DNA from: Semisulcospira habei
Lineage: Eukaryota > Mollusca > Gastropoda > Semisulcospiridae
Length of the DNA: 64,000 nt
Assembly (NCBI GenBank): GCA_036245525.1
Contig: BTPG01000005.1
Coordinates: 183,014,373-183,078,372 of the forward strand
Reading direction: 5' to 3'
Shown piece by piece: positions 20,493 through 31,954 of this stretch. The first letter of the stretch is position 1. Each line of letters begins with the position of its first letter. The notes beneath the pieces are model-generated. The model was not told the origin of the DNA. It ran no database searches and worked only from the letters and a program-made list of their open reading frames with translations. Made by a program: the position numbers and the translations under genes.

Positions 20493-23400
20493 CACGAGTC
20501 GCCTGCTGCCTTGCAGGCCTGGCCGCTTGGCTGCGGAAAGGCTAAGGGAGGAATCCCCTGACATCAAAGCCCCCGTGTCTCCGGGGAAGGCTTTTGAGCC
20601 AGAGACTAGGACAAGGACAGTCTGATATAAAACCTACGACCCGAGGACCTCGATGCCATCGTCCCAGCTTGCTAGGCCATGGCAGATGAACCAAGGGTTT
20701 AAAGGGTGGGGCCAGTACTGCGCACACTGCACTCCACCAAAAAGCTCCACCGCGCAGGCTTTAGGAAACGTCCACGGACCATGACACTGACCATTCCAAG
20801 TCCTGTAGCGACGGGCGAGGGGCGAAACGGCAGGTGAAAGATGTCACTGGAAGCCGCAGTCTCAAACCTGCATGCAGGCGGTTCAGGATATTGGTCGCCT
20901 GATGTTGACCTGGGGATGACAACATCACTCGGCACACCCTGAACGACCAAGCAGCCTTCTCTAGGGACAGCACTGCTTGCTCCAAACGGAGAGGGGCCTA
21001 GAAAAGGTGGCCTAACCAAAGCTCGTCCCCTCGCAACCCCAGTTGGCTAGCCGCGGTCAACGGGCATCTTCTCCTGCGGTCAAAAAACAAGAAAGAATAA
21101 CGGATCCACTCTCATGACGACCACGACCGGACTCAACGTAGCATGCTGGAACGTCCGTACCATGCTCGACAAAGCAGACAGCGGACGCCCTGAACGTCGC
21201 TCCGCCCTCATTGCCCATGAATTGCGGAGGTTAAACATCGACATCGCCGCGCTCAGCGAAGTACGCCTTCCGGACGAAGGCAGCCTCCAAGAACTTGGTG
21301 CTGGGTACACCCTCTACTGGTCAGACAGGCCTGCATCAGAAAGACGGCTTTCAGGCGTGGGTTTCATGGTCAAGACATCCATTGCGACTAAGCTGGAAAA
21401 CCTACCAACGGGCCACTCAGACCGCATCATGTCCATGCGCCTCCCACTGAGACACCAGCAGCACGTCACCCTTCTCAGTGTGTACTCCCCAACCCTCCTG
21501 GCAGAGCCTGCTGAAAAGGACAAGTTTTACACTGACCTGCGCAGCCTCCTACAGAGTACCCCTGCAGACGACAAAGTCATCATCCTTGGCGACTTCAACG
21601 CCAGAGTGGGCCAGGACTCTGAAGCCTGGAAAGGAGTCCTCGGCAAACATGGCGTGGGGAACTGCAATGACAATGGCCGCCTACTGTTGGAGTTCTGTGC
21701 GGAGCAGCAACTGGTCATCACCAACACTACTTTTCAGCAAAAGGACAGTCGAAAGACCACCTGGATGCATCCTCGCTCCAAACACTGGCACCTTATCGAC
21801 TATGTCCTAGTGCGTCAGAGGGACAGCAGTGACGTCCTCCTCACCAGAGTGATGCCCAGCGCAGAGTGCCACACTGACCACCGCCTTGTCCGCTGCAAAC
21901 TCAGGCTCCACTTCAAGCCAAAACCCAAGAAATGGGGGCCCCCCAAGAAAAAGCTTGATGTTGCCAGCCTTCAGCGTGACGATGTGAAAGCTGCCTTTCA
22001 GACAGATTTACAGCGCAGGCTCAAAGACACAGCGGACCCAGTAGACTCCTCCCCTGAAACACTTTGGGAACAACTGAAAACTGCTATTGCAAAATCCTCT
22101 GCAGAAGTCTTGGGTTTCGCCAGAAAGAAGAACAAAGACTGGTTTGACGAAAACGATGTAGAGATCCAGGAACACCTAGCAAAAAAAAGAGCCGCCCATC
22201 AGGCCCACCTAGCCCAGCCTTCCTGCCCTGTGAAGAAGTCTGCCTTCCGCCTCGTCTGCAGCAGTCTCCAGAGCAAGCTCAGAGATCTCCAGAATGAGTG
22301 GTGGACCAGACTTGCACAGAGGACCCAGCTTTGTGCTGACAATGGTGACTACAGGGGCTTCTACGAAGCACTGAAAGCAGTGTATGGCCCCAGGCACCTG
22401 GTACAAAGTCCCCTGCGAAGCGCGAATGGCCAGGCACTCCTCACAGATAATACCTCCATCTTGAACCGCTGGTCGGAATACTTTCAGAGCCTCTTCAGCG
22501 CTGAGCGCACTGTTCAAGAAGCAGTCATCCTACAAATCCCACACCTCCCAGTAAAGGTTGAATTGGACGAACCGCCCACCGCTGAAGAGACCCTCACAGC
22601 CATCCACCAGCTCAAGAGTGGCAAAGCAGCAGGCATTGATGGAATACCGCCAGAGATCTGGAAACATGGAGGCACAGCACTGCACAACAAGCTCCACGAC
22701 CTCTTTCTCTGCTGCTGGGAGGAAGGAACACTACCAAAAGATCTCCGTGATGCAGTCGTTATCACCCTGTACAAGAACAAAGGCGAGAAGTCTGACTGTT
22801 CCAACTATCGGGGAATTACCCTGCTGTCCATTGCTGGGAAAATCCTTGCAAGGCTGCTCCTGAATCGGCTGGTACCTGCCATCGCTGAAGACCAACTCCC
22901 AGAGGGCCAGTGTGGCTTCAGAGCAAACAGGAGCACCACCGATATGGTCTTTGTGCTGAGACAGCTACAGGAGAAGTGCCGCGAGCAGAACAAAGGGCTG
23001 TACGTAACATTTGTCGACCTAACAAAAGTGTTCGACACTGTGAGCAGGCAAGGCATGTGGCAGATCCTGGAGCGACTTGGCTGTCCCCCAAAGTTCCTCA
23101 ACATGATTGTCCAGCTACACGAGGACCAGCAAGGCCAGGTCAGACTCAACAATGACCTCTCAGAACCATTCCCTATTCTCAACGGCGTAAAGCAGGGCTG
23201 CGTGCTGGCACCGACCCTCTTCACCATCTTTTTTAGCATGATGTTGAAGCAGGCCACAGTGGACCTCGATGATGACGATGCAGTGTACATCAGGTATCGT
23301 CTCGATGGCAGCCTGTTCAACCTCAGACGACTGCAGGCCCACACGAAAACCCTAGACCAACTGATTCGTGAGCTGCTTTTTGCTGATGATGCTGCCCTCG

Positions 23401-24420
23401 TTGCACACACAGAGAGAGCCCTGCAGCGCATCACGTCTTGCTTCGCAGATGCAGCCCAGCTCTTTGGACTCGAGGTCAGTCTGAAAAAGACAGAGGTCCT
23501 CCATCAGCCGGCACCCAAGACAGTGTATCGCCCTCCTCACATCACCATTGGCGAGTCTGAACTAAAGTCAGTGCACCAGTTTACTTACCTTGGCTGCGTT
23601 ATCACGTCGGACGCCAAGCTGGACAAGGAGCTTGACAGCAGGCTGGCAAAAGCGAACAGCGCTTTCGGGCGACTTTTCAAGCGGGTGTGGCACAATCAAC
23701 AGCTGAAAACAGGCACCAAGATCAGCGTGTACAGAGCTGTGGTCCTCACCACCCTGCTGTATGGTTCCGAGTCCTGGGCCCTCTACCGCAGCCAACTACG
23801 ACTCCTCGAACGCTTCCACCAGCGCTGCCTGCGTACCATCCTGGGCATTCACTGGAGTGACTATGTCACCAACGTCGAGGTCCTTGAACAGGCTGAAACT
23901 GTGAGCATCGAGGCTTTGCTGCTGCGGACACAGCTCCGCTGGGTGGGGCATGTCTCCAGGATGGAGGATCATCGCCTACCAAAGATCACCCTGTTCGGCG
24001 AGCTTGCTACTGGACACCGTGAAAGAGGGGCACCAAAGAAGAGATACAAAGACTGTCTCAAGAAGTCACTTAGTGCCTGCCAAATCGACCACCACCAGTG
24101 GTCTTCGCTTGCTGCGGACCGTGACACCTGGCGCTCCACCATTTACAAGGCAGCTGTCTCCTTTGAGGACTCTCACAGAGCTAGCCTTAAGGACAAGCGG
24201 CTCAGGAGAAAAAACAGAGATGCCGCAGCTCAGAACCCTGGCCATACCTTCCCCTGCAGCCACTGCGGTCGAACCTGCCTGTCTCGGATTGGCCTCCGCA
24301 GCCACGAACAAGCCTGCAGACGTCGTGGGCAACTCCTATAAAATCTTCGTTCGCGAAGTCAAGCCAAGCTACCAGCAGCTAGTACAAGACAAACGAAGGG
24401 CCAGTCAGCTACTGAAGTTA
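20491..24420 (+). mobile_element. Full-length RTE/BovB-like LINE
   Basis: About 620 bp of 5' leader, one intact 1,075-codon frame and a 3' tail of about 75 bp with no long poly-A. It interrupts the right arm of the palindrome ending at about 20,490. It is absent from copy B. The unbroken frame suggests recent activity. The exact 5' end and target duplication are not resolved by eye. Confidence 0.75.
21114..24341 (+). CDS. LINE polyprotein: endonuclease, reverse transcriptase, zinc finger
   Basis: 1,075 aa from ATG at 21114 with no break. Residues ~7-240 form an apurinic-type endonuclease (ACWNVRTM at the start, GDFNARVG, and SDV...CHTDHRL near the end). Residues ~520-800 form a reverse transcriptase with SGKAAGIDGIP, FVDLTKVFDTV, GVKQGCVLAPTLF and the catalytic FADD at about 756-759. 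The region after residue ~900 has the WVGHVSRM and RGAPKKRYKD blocks seen in RTE/BovB-like proteins. The last ~30 residues hold a Cys/His finger, C-X2-C-X11-H-X4-C. The protein would nick target DNA and copy its own RNA there. Clade assignment is by eye and could shift. Confidence 0.85.
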   Translation: MTTTTGLNVACWNVRTMLDKADSGRPERRSALIAHELRRLNIDIAALSEVRLPDEGSLQELGAGYTLYWSDRPASERRLSGVGFMVKTSIATKLENLPTGHSDRIMSMRLPLRHQQHVTLLSVYSPTLLAEPAEKDKFYTDLRSLLQSTPADDKVIILGDFNARVGQDSEAWKGVLGKHGVGNCNDNGRLLLEFCAEQQLVITNTTFQQKDSRKTTWMHPRSKHWHLIDYVLVRQRDSSDVLLTRVMPSAECHTDHRLVRCKLRLHFKPKPKKWGPPKKKLDVASLQRDDVKAAFQTDLQRRLKDTADPVDSSPETLWEQLKTAIAKSSAEVLGFARKKNKDWFDENDVEIQEHLAKKRAAHQAHLAQPSCPVKKSAFRLVCSSLQSKLRDLQNEWWTRLAQRTQLCADNGDYRGFYEALKAVYGPRHLVQSPLRSANGQALLTDNTSILNRWSEYFQSLFSAERTVQEAVILQIPHLPVKVELDEPPTAEETLTAIHQLKSGKAAGIDGIPPEIWKHGGTALHNKLHDLFLCCWEEGTLPKDLRDAVVITLYKNKGEKSDCSNYRGITLLSIAGKILARLLLNRLVPAIAEDQLPEGQCGFRANRSTTDMVFVLRQLQEKCREQNKGLYVTFVDLTKVFDTVSRQGMWQILERLGCPPKFLNMIVQLHEDQQGQVRLNNDLSEPFPILNGVKQGCVLAPTLFTIFFSMMLKQATVDLDDDDAVYIRYRLDGSLFNLRRLQAHTKTLDQLIRELLFADDAALVAHTERALQRITSCFADAAQLFGLEVSLKKTEVLHQPAPKTVYRPPHITIGESELKSVHQFTYLGCVITSDAKLDKELDSRLAKANSAFGRLFKRVWHNQQLKTGTKISVYRAVVLTTLLYGSESWALYRSQLRLLERFHQRCLRTILGIHWSDYVTNVEVLEQAETVSIEALLLRTQLRWVGHVSRMEDHRLPKITLFGELATGHRERGAPKKRYKDCLKKSLSACQIDHHQWSSLAADRDTWRSTIYKAAVSFEDSHRASLKDKRLRRKNRDAAAQNPGHTFPCSHCGRTCLSRIGLRSHEQACRRRGQLL

Positions 24421-24522
24421 CAGAGATTTTTGATCGCTTGTATTTGAAATTTGTAAAGTGGCCTGAGACCGGTACCAAAGTGAGGGGGGGGGGGTGGAAG
24501 AACCGGAGTACCCGGAGAAAGA

Positions 24523-24533
<11 letters not shown>
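24419..24533 (-). mobile_element. SINE, right fragment of the split copy
   Basis: gtatttgaaatttgtaaagt and ggagtacccggagaaagaac match the central part of the SINE at 41283-41686. It is the continuation of 19,637-19,781. The tRNA-like head is missing and the fragment runs into a CA repeat. Confidence 0.65.

Positions 24534-24590
<57 letters not shown>
24531..24590. repeat. (CA)n microsatellite
   Basis: About 29 uninterrupted CA units. Copy B has a shorter CA tract (39,170-39,192) at the matching position, without the SINE and LINE nest. Confidence 0.95.
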
Positions 24591-24591
<1 letters not shown>

Positions 24592-24689
24592 TGCATTGGC
24601 AATCTGCAAATAATATGTCGTCTCATTACTAGAGCTATGGCTACCTCTTTACGCACAGTTTGGTATAAGAAAACAAGGACCCACTCACT

Positions 24690-24960
24690 CGCTAACCGAC
24701 AGAGTTTCACTTTGATACATGCGGACATTACTGGATAAGACGCTGCGCTGATAGTTGTAAGGTCCCGCGTTCGAATCTCCTGGCGGGCCTGAATGGGATG
24801 TGGATTTTTCCTTATCCCCATCGAGTCAAATTCATGTACACAGTCAACTGTGCCTGTCTCGCCCTCGTGTGTACAGCACACGATCAAGTTCGCACGTTAT
24901 CATAATCAAAAGCTGTACTATTGAAAATAGTAGGCCCGTTAGGGCGGTGAAATGGAAACA
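24690..24960 (+). mobile_element. tRNA-derived SINE (copy A)
   Basis: A tRNA-like head with ggataagacgctgcgctg and a B-box-like gttcgaatctcc at about 24,769-24,780, followed by a body ending near gggcggtgaaatgg. The orthologous copy B element is at 40222-40480. It has no coding capacity. Confidence 0.7.
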
Positions 24961-25219
24961 GAAATATATCGCACGCACCAAAGTTAATGGCATGGATGAG
25001 GTTTCATAGCACTTAGTGTCAGCAGGCTTTCAAAGCTTCAGGTTTGAAACCCTGCTGCGCCCTTGGCATCTTCAGATAGATAGACGACTATGTGCGCCTC
25101 GGAGACGAGTTATAACACGTGGTTCGCTTACGTCTTGCTACAAGTGTTCCTGACCTGTTTTTGAATTTGCAGTTTTATCTGTATTTCCTCACACTGTCAG
25201 TGGACACAGACTGTGTTTC

Positions 25220-25433
25220 TTAACCCATTTAACCCCAGACACACCACAGCAAGATATGGATCGACCGTGATAGTTCAAGGGTGATGCCAGAATAGCTTGG
25301 CGCATATGGGCGCCAAGCTATTCTGGCATCACCCTTGAACTATCACGGCCGATCTGTGTCCTTCACTGCCATGGAGTCTTCACAGGACAACGGCAAAATC
25401 TGTGGATTTCGGTCTTGGGGTACAATGAATTAA
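25220..25433. mobile_element. TTAA hairpin element, P1a
   Basis: 214 bp, ttaacccatttaacccc at the left and cttggggtacaatgaattaa at the right. The palindrome 25264-25350 has stem variant gtgatgcc / ggcatcac and central cgccaag. It shares its right TTAA with the next element. Confidence 0.9.
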
Positions 25434-25976
25434 CCCATTTAACCCCACGGTCGCATTTCCCAAATTTTGGAGGCGTCACCTTTAACGACCATGTGCGCCA
25501 AGCTAATCTGGCCCTACCCTTGGATTATCATGGTCAATCAAATCAGCGCATTAAATAGGCGCTTTATCCCAATTGAAAATAGGCTCAAAGCGCCGCCGCG
25601 AACTGAACCCAACAAGCACGCTCACGTGAATCACGCGCATTCACTCACACACTGTACACAAACACCGAACGTTCACGTGGTGCTAAGGACAAGCTCAAGC
25701 GAGCTGCTGATGAAGTTTTGGAAATTCAAATCGTTTTATATTTGCAATTTGACTAAGTGGGCTGGAATTGAAACCAAAGTGGAGTGGGAGGAAGAGCCGG
25801 AGCACCCGGAGAAAGAACCCCCGACGGTCCGCCCAAATTAACGGTGACACTTACTAGAGGAGAAAAGTCCGACGCCGGAACCGGGTAACGAACCTCGCAC
25901 CTCTAGCATTGGTGGAAGGCGCTTTTACCGCCCCTATCCATCGCCTGCTGCAGGGCGTTGGAGCTGAATGGGTTAA
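25430..25976. mobile_element. TTAA element P1b, one arm lost, SINE inside
   Basis: Left end ttaacccatttaacccc, right end gctgaatgggttaa. Only the right palindrome arm (aatctggccctaccctt) remains. A SINE occupies 25,537-25,945. The copy B counterpart (40923-41131) keeps both arms and has no SINE inside. Confidence 0.75.
25537..25945 (-). mobile_element. tRNA-derived SINE, minus strand
   Basis: Same family as 41283-41686. The minus-strand head includes a degenerate B box (plus ggtaacgaacc, 25,884-25,894). The 3' part shows ataggcgctttatccc and gctcaaagcgccg. No coding capacity. Confidence 0.75.
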
Positions 25977-26214
25977 ATCTTTGTGAAGTTTACGCAACAA
26001 GACCCCCAGCCGTGCACGGAGCGTGGACACACAGTGGTATGGGCAAGTGGCGTACATTCTCATGAACCACCCCGCACAAGGCACTTAGATACAAAGTGGT
26101 GTTAGCAAGAGGCATAGATCCTCATAAGCCCCCCGCGTCTGCGGGGGGCTCATGAGGATCTATGTCTTGCGCATGACTGATGCTTTGCTTTGCCCTGGAG
26201 GTGAAGGGGTTATG
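25973..26214. mobile_element. Hairpin element P2 (copy A)
   Basis: Stem 26105-26170: gcaagaggcatagatcctca and complement around gcgtctgc. The right end is ggtgaaggggttat. The left end shares the TTAA at 25,973 with the preceding element. The copy B counterpart has its stem at 41843-41909. Confidence 0.7.
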
Positions 26215-26909
26215 AGAGACAGGAAAGGAGAAAAAAAAATAGGCTGACAATTCGACAAAACGTGTTCCTTAATAGACGCCGGCTCACTGCTTCCTGTTTT
26301 TGTCACACATATAATTATTACGAAAGAGTTGCCTCGCAAAAAAAAAAAAAAAAAAAAAACAACAGTATGACTGCGTGCGTTTCAGAAAGTAGGGTCCATT
26401 TGGTCAAACTCGTTCTACGTTGAATCCGCAGCAACTTTGGCCGTCAAACTACAACTGTGTGACTAATTTCATCAACCAGTTTCAGTCATTGTTCAGTTAT
26501 TGTTTAAGTATGTGCAGTTCATGCGAACAAATACTGTCGCAACTTAATCAACTATTAACCAGTAGGAGTTATTCCGAAATTAGCAGATCAGGTCAAGGAC
26601 AGTAGTTTGTGCCGTTCGACAGTAAGGCAGTCCACGCAGCAATGAAGGGTCCATCTCGCTGTATTGACCACATCACTGGGGCATACAATCACGTACAAGT
26701 CATACTGTTAAAACCGTAGATGCATATATTCTCATTAATCCCTGCCGTTGCAGCGACTCGTGAGTCTATGTGCCTCTTGCGGATAGAGCGGATTGGTCGA
26801 ATCCACTAAATGTGTGTAGTCCGTGCAATTTTTTTTACCTACTTCTGATTTAAGGATAAGTCCAGCTAACGCAGCATACCTTTCTTATCTCTGTGAATTT
26901 TGCAACTTT
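26215..26909. other. Non-coding duplicated DNA
   Basis: No gene is recognised. Collinear with about 41,950-42,640 of copy B. It includes a poly-A run at 26,339-26,358 and a decayed P2 hairpin near 26,730-26,780. Confidence 0.6.
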
Positions 26910-26921
26910 AGTAGGTGGATG

Positions 26922-27466
26922 GGGTGTAGGGGGCTCTGGATAGAGGTAGTACCTTTGCTGTTCGGCAGCTGCGTCCTACATAGGACGGACGGGCATCACT
27001 GGTCCTCATCCATCTCCTTAATCTCTCACGTGCTGGCTCCAAGCGCCACACGCTGGCAAACCACCTCAGCTGGTGGGCTAAACCACGTGAGGGGGTGGTG
27101 TTCACATTGCACCACTAGGCGGATGAGCTGTTTCTGACAGCCAACGGCTAGAGGACGGAGGAGATCAGGTTGGATCCAACGGCCAAATGTGGGGGAGTAA
27201 ACCCTTCAAATCAGGAGTGGAGCCCCGAAGGCAGACAGCTGCCTGTATTCACGCACTGTTCTGGCAGCTCCTGCAGCCAAACTGGTACCAAACGTACTGC
27301 TTTGCATTCCTTTGGATACATCAGCGAGGCCGAGAGGGGGATCTTGACGACTGGGCATCCCAGGATCTCCATACACTTCGCCCAGGCTTGCGCACTGGAG
27401 AGGTCACTCCAGTGACTGACCCAGCAAGCGCATACTCCCATTGTCTTTCGAGACAGGATGCCGAAC
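26922..27466. mobile_element. 545-bp insertion with 12-bp target duplication
   Basis: Flanked by agtaggtggatg at 26,910-26,921 and 27,467-27,478. Copy B has one such site, uninterrupted, near 42,643-42,654. The insert is GC-rich with no poly-A and no recognisable domain. A 12-bp duplication fits a truncated non-LTR element or SINE-like retrocopy, but the family is not identified. Confidence 0.7.
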
Positions 27467-27518
27467 AGTAGGTGGATGAAGATCATGTCCCAATTGCAGG
27501 AGATGGATGTCTTGGTAC

Positions 27519-27595
27519 TTCAAGGGTAGTGCCCGATTAGCGTGGCGCCTTCCAGCTGCCAAGCTAATCCGGCACTACCCTTGAACTATCATGAC
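27519..27595. repeat. GGCGCC-family hairpin (P1)
   Basis: ttcaagggtagtgcccgatt pairs with its complement ending accct-tgaa. The central position is slightly decayed (gcgtggcgcc / gctgccaagc). The copy B equivalent (42695-42761) is cleaner. Confidence 0.85.
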
Positions 27596-27711
27596 TGATA
27601 CAGCTCCAGCTGTGGTAGAATGCTTTTTTGTGGAGACCCCAAGAAAAGTACAGACCATTGAAATCTATCGTAAATAATACGCACTGCCCTAATTGCAGGA
27701 GATGGATGGGA

Positions 27712-27775
27712 CTTCAAGGGTAGTGCCCGATTAGCTTGGCGACCTGTCTGGATAGTTCAAAGGTAGTACCGCCGT
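27712..27775. repeat. Rearranged palindrome at duplication edge
   Basis: The left arm reads caagggtagtgcccgattag, then acctgtctggatagttcaaa, which is the reverse complement of the flank that follows the intact hairpin in copy B (42,945-42,970). The distal arm is therefore inverted here, and homology with copy B ends at this point. Confidence 0.7.
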
Positions 27776-28417
27776 AACTGTTCAAAGATACACTTCTATA
27801 ACAGATGGTTACGAAACGCTGCACACAGGTCTAGCTGTGGTTCATTTAGACACAGGACAATCCAGTTCAGCACACGTCGTCTTTATATCAAGTAACCTGC
27901 CATTGACTCCACTCCGTTCTAGAAATACAACAGTATCAGTACGATAAACAGCTAACGGCAGCGCAGAATGAATAAGTACGATTACGCGTGTGCTTTTGAT
28001 GCGTGTCCCAACTGCTGTTAAAGTTCATAGGTGTGTCGCTAGGTGTGTTTATCATGCCTTAAGCGACACACCTAGCATGATAAACACAAATAATGGTGCT
28101 GAAATGTGTCTTCAAATGGTACTTTAATCATTCAGCACATTCCAAATAAGATTGCCCAGCTCGTTCCCAGGGTGCGCAGAAAGCTGGCCATTGGCGCCGA
28201 CGTTCTGGCCGCCGCTTGGCGCCGGCGCACGGCTTGTTGGCAGCAAGACAGTGCTTTAAAACTGGGACGTGTAGTCAAAACGCAAGAGTAATTTTATTTA
28301 TCTGTTTATTAATGTAATTATACAAGAAAAGATACATTTATACATCTGCATAAACATTAACACACCATGAGTCATAACAGAACAAAGCATCGGAAGGAAG
28401 GGGGAGGGAGAGACGGG

Positions 28418-28420
<3 letters not shown>
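27776..28420. other. Spacer between the two duplicates
   Basis: No gene is recognised with confidence. At 28,027-28,087 two inverted repeats are interleaved (taggtgtgtcgct ... agcgacacaccta and gtgtttatcatgc ... gcatgataaacac). A GC-rich stretch at 28,150-28,250 has an open frame too short to judge. Confidence 0.6.
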
Positions 28421-28468
<48 letters not shown>

Positions 28469-28805
28469 CAAATTTATGGTAAAATCTATTATTTATCTGG
28501 TATTTATTTACAAAGTAGGTCAAACATCTGACAGTCCGCATGATATCATGTCACGTGACAGGCAGGAATCAGAAATGATATGTCCAAACAACCTTTCTTT
28601 TGACAGAAGCACGACTCGCAAACACAAACCATAACATCAGGCAAATAGGATTACATCATTTCGGCCCATCGTATTGCCATTTCAGCATGCACAAGTGTAC
28701 TGTGCAAATGCTAGTTCCTACGTGTTCATTATGGGCATGGGACCTTGTTACAAGCGAACTTTTTATGGCAAACGTATGATAAAGTTAGGTTGGTTGTTTG
28801 TACAT

Positions 28806-29020
28806 GTAACTCATTCTGCCCGCGACACACCACAAAAAGATATGGCTGGACCATGATAGTTCATGGGTGTTGACAGAATAGCTTGGCGCCTATAGGCGCC
28901 AAGCTATTCTGCCACCACCCTTGAACTATCATGGTCGATCTGTCTCCTGAATTGTAATGCAGTCCTCAGAGGATAACTCCAAGATGTGGGTATTTCGTAC
29001 CCCTGGCCACAGTGAGTTAA
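28806..29020. mobile_element. TTAA hairpin element P1a (copy B)
   Basis: Counterpart of 1427-1640. The palindrome 28849-28936 has cttggcgcctataggcgcca at its centre. The right end gtgagttaa keeps TTAA, where copy A has TTAT. The left end has lost one T. Confidence 0.85.
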
Positions 29021-29242
29021 AGTCCCGTCAGCAACAAGACTTTCTCAGTTCGTGCCTGCGCTGCTTGTGGACAAAACAGAATATTGAAGGTATGCCGCCA
29101 GCCGGTCTAATACGCTAAATAAACCTAAGGCATGCTAGGGACGCTGCACCTGCATGCTAAGTTATCGTAACCTAGTTTACAAAAATGTAAAAAAAAAATT
29201 AGAAAATCGTTACAATTACAAAATATGTACAGTGCAATGATC

Positions 29243-29812
29243 AACATATATATATATATATATTTGTTTCCCTTCCTACGTCATAAGACCAGTCGCTTTA
29301 GCGTAAACCGTACCATGTGACCGTGATAACAACCCCTGTAGCGAAAATGGCGGACGTTTTGTAGCCCTCTCGATGACGCATCTTGGATGCCAGGTTTGTT
29401 CTATAAAAGATCGCCAAACATTCTAAAGTACAAAGTTACTTGGTGTTGTTGGAAACAACAAGCACACTCAGTACTGGAGACGGCAACGTCATGACATATT
29501 TAAATTACGTCATAAGTCTATTATGTATAAAGGTATATTCCTTTGACGTCAGTCATGTCTGGCGTGATCCAGGTCGCAAGATGTCTTCTTGATTTCTTTT
29601 ACGAAAATAGTGGAGGGATGAAAACAAAATTTAATACGTTATTGGTCGGAGGGGTTCGCTGCACGGACCCTTGTAGGTTTTCGGGAGGTCAAAGGAATCA
29701 TTGTACCCCTCAGGCCTTCGTCCTTCGGGGTACAATGTTTCCTTTGACCTCCCTCAGGCCTACAAGCGTCCGTGTAGCAAACCCCTAAGACCAATAACTT
29801 ATAATATATACT
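29243..29812. mobile_element. ~570-bp insertion unique to copy B, with foldback
   Basis: Absent at the matching point of copy A (about 1,862-1,888). It sits between TA-rich flanks. It contains an inverted repeat 29638-29798: ttattggtc at one end and gaccaataa at the other, about 72-bp arms with roughly a dozen mismatches and a centre rich in ggccttcgtccttcgg. No coding region. Confidence 0.65.
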
Positions 29813-31754
<1,942 letters not shown>

Positions 31755-31938
31755 TTTGGCCTCTTCGCCGCCGGAAACAAATGAACAGCATCCAACTGCA
31801 AGAGGTATAGATCCTCATGAGCCCCCGCAGTTACGGGGGCTCATAAGGATCTATGCCTCTTGCCGAAACCAGTTCCTTTGACGTTGAATTTACTATGATT
31901 TCAAACACAGTCTACTCCACTGGCAGCCAAGGGGTTAA
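31755..31938. mobile_element. Hairpin element P2 (copy B)
   Basis: Stem 31798-31863, counterpart of 8873-8939. The right end ccaaggggttaa is kept, and the left TTAA has decayed (ttggcctcttcgccg). It lies just downstream of the pseudogene stop. Confidence 0.8.
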
Positions 31939-31954
31939 TATGGTTACAGACACA

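Larger units (their letters stand above)
969..27760. repeat. Segmental duplication, copy A
   Basis: Direct duplicate of 28,421-42,972. Collinear markers are the gtaggtcaaacatctgacag flank, the hairpin at 1470/28849, the ankyrin/SOCS gene (13500-9032 versus 36428-31955), the hairpin at 14224/37161, the SINE at 24690/40222 and the hairpins at 27519/42695. The left boundary falls in a GA microsatellite in both copies. The right boundary falls at a palindrome (27,712-27,775 versus 42,889-42,960). Copy A is longer because of the Gypsy element, the 4.6-kb foldback and the LINE nest. Confidence 0.9.

Noticed and set aside
21080..24332. Several antisense frames of 60-209 codons
   Set aside because: They are shadows of the intact LINE frame on the plus strand.
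24760..24800. True tRNA gene at the B-box sequence
   Set aside because: The same tRNA-like head recurs with a conserved tail in copy B, which fits a SINE. A complete cloverleaf was not found. The same applies to 52,090-52,165 and 41,631-41,641.
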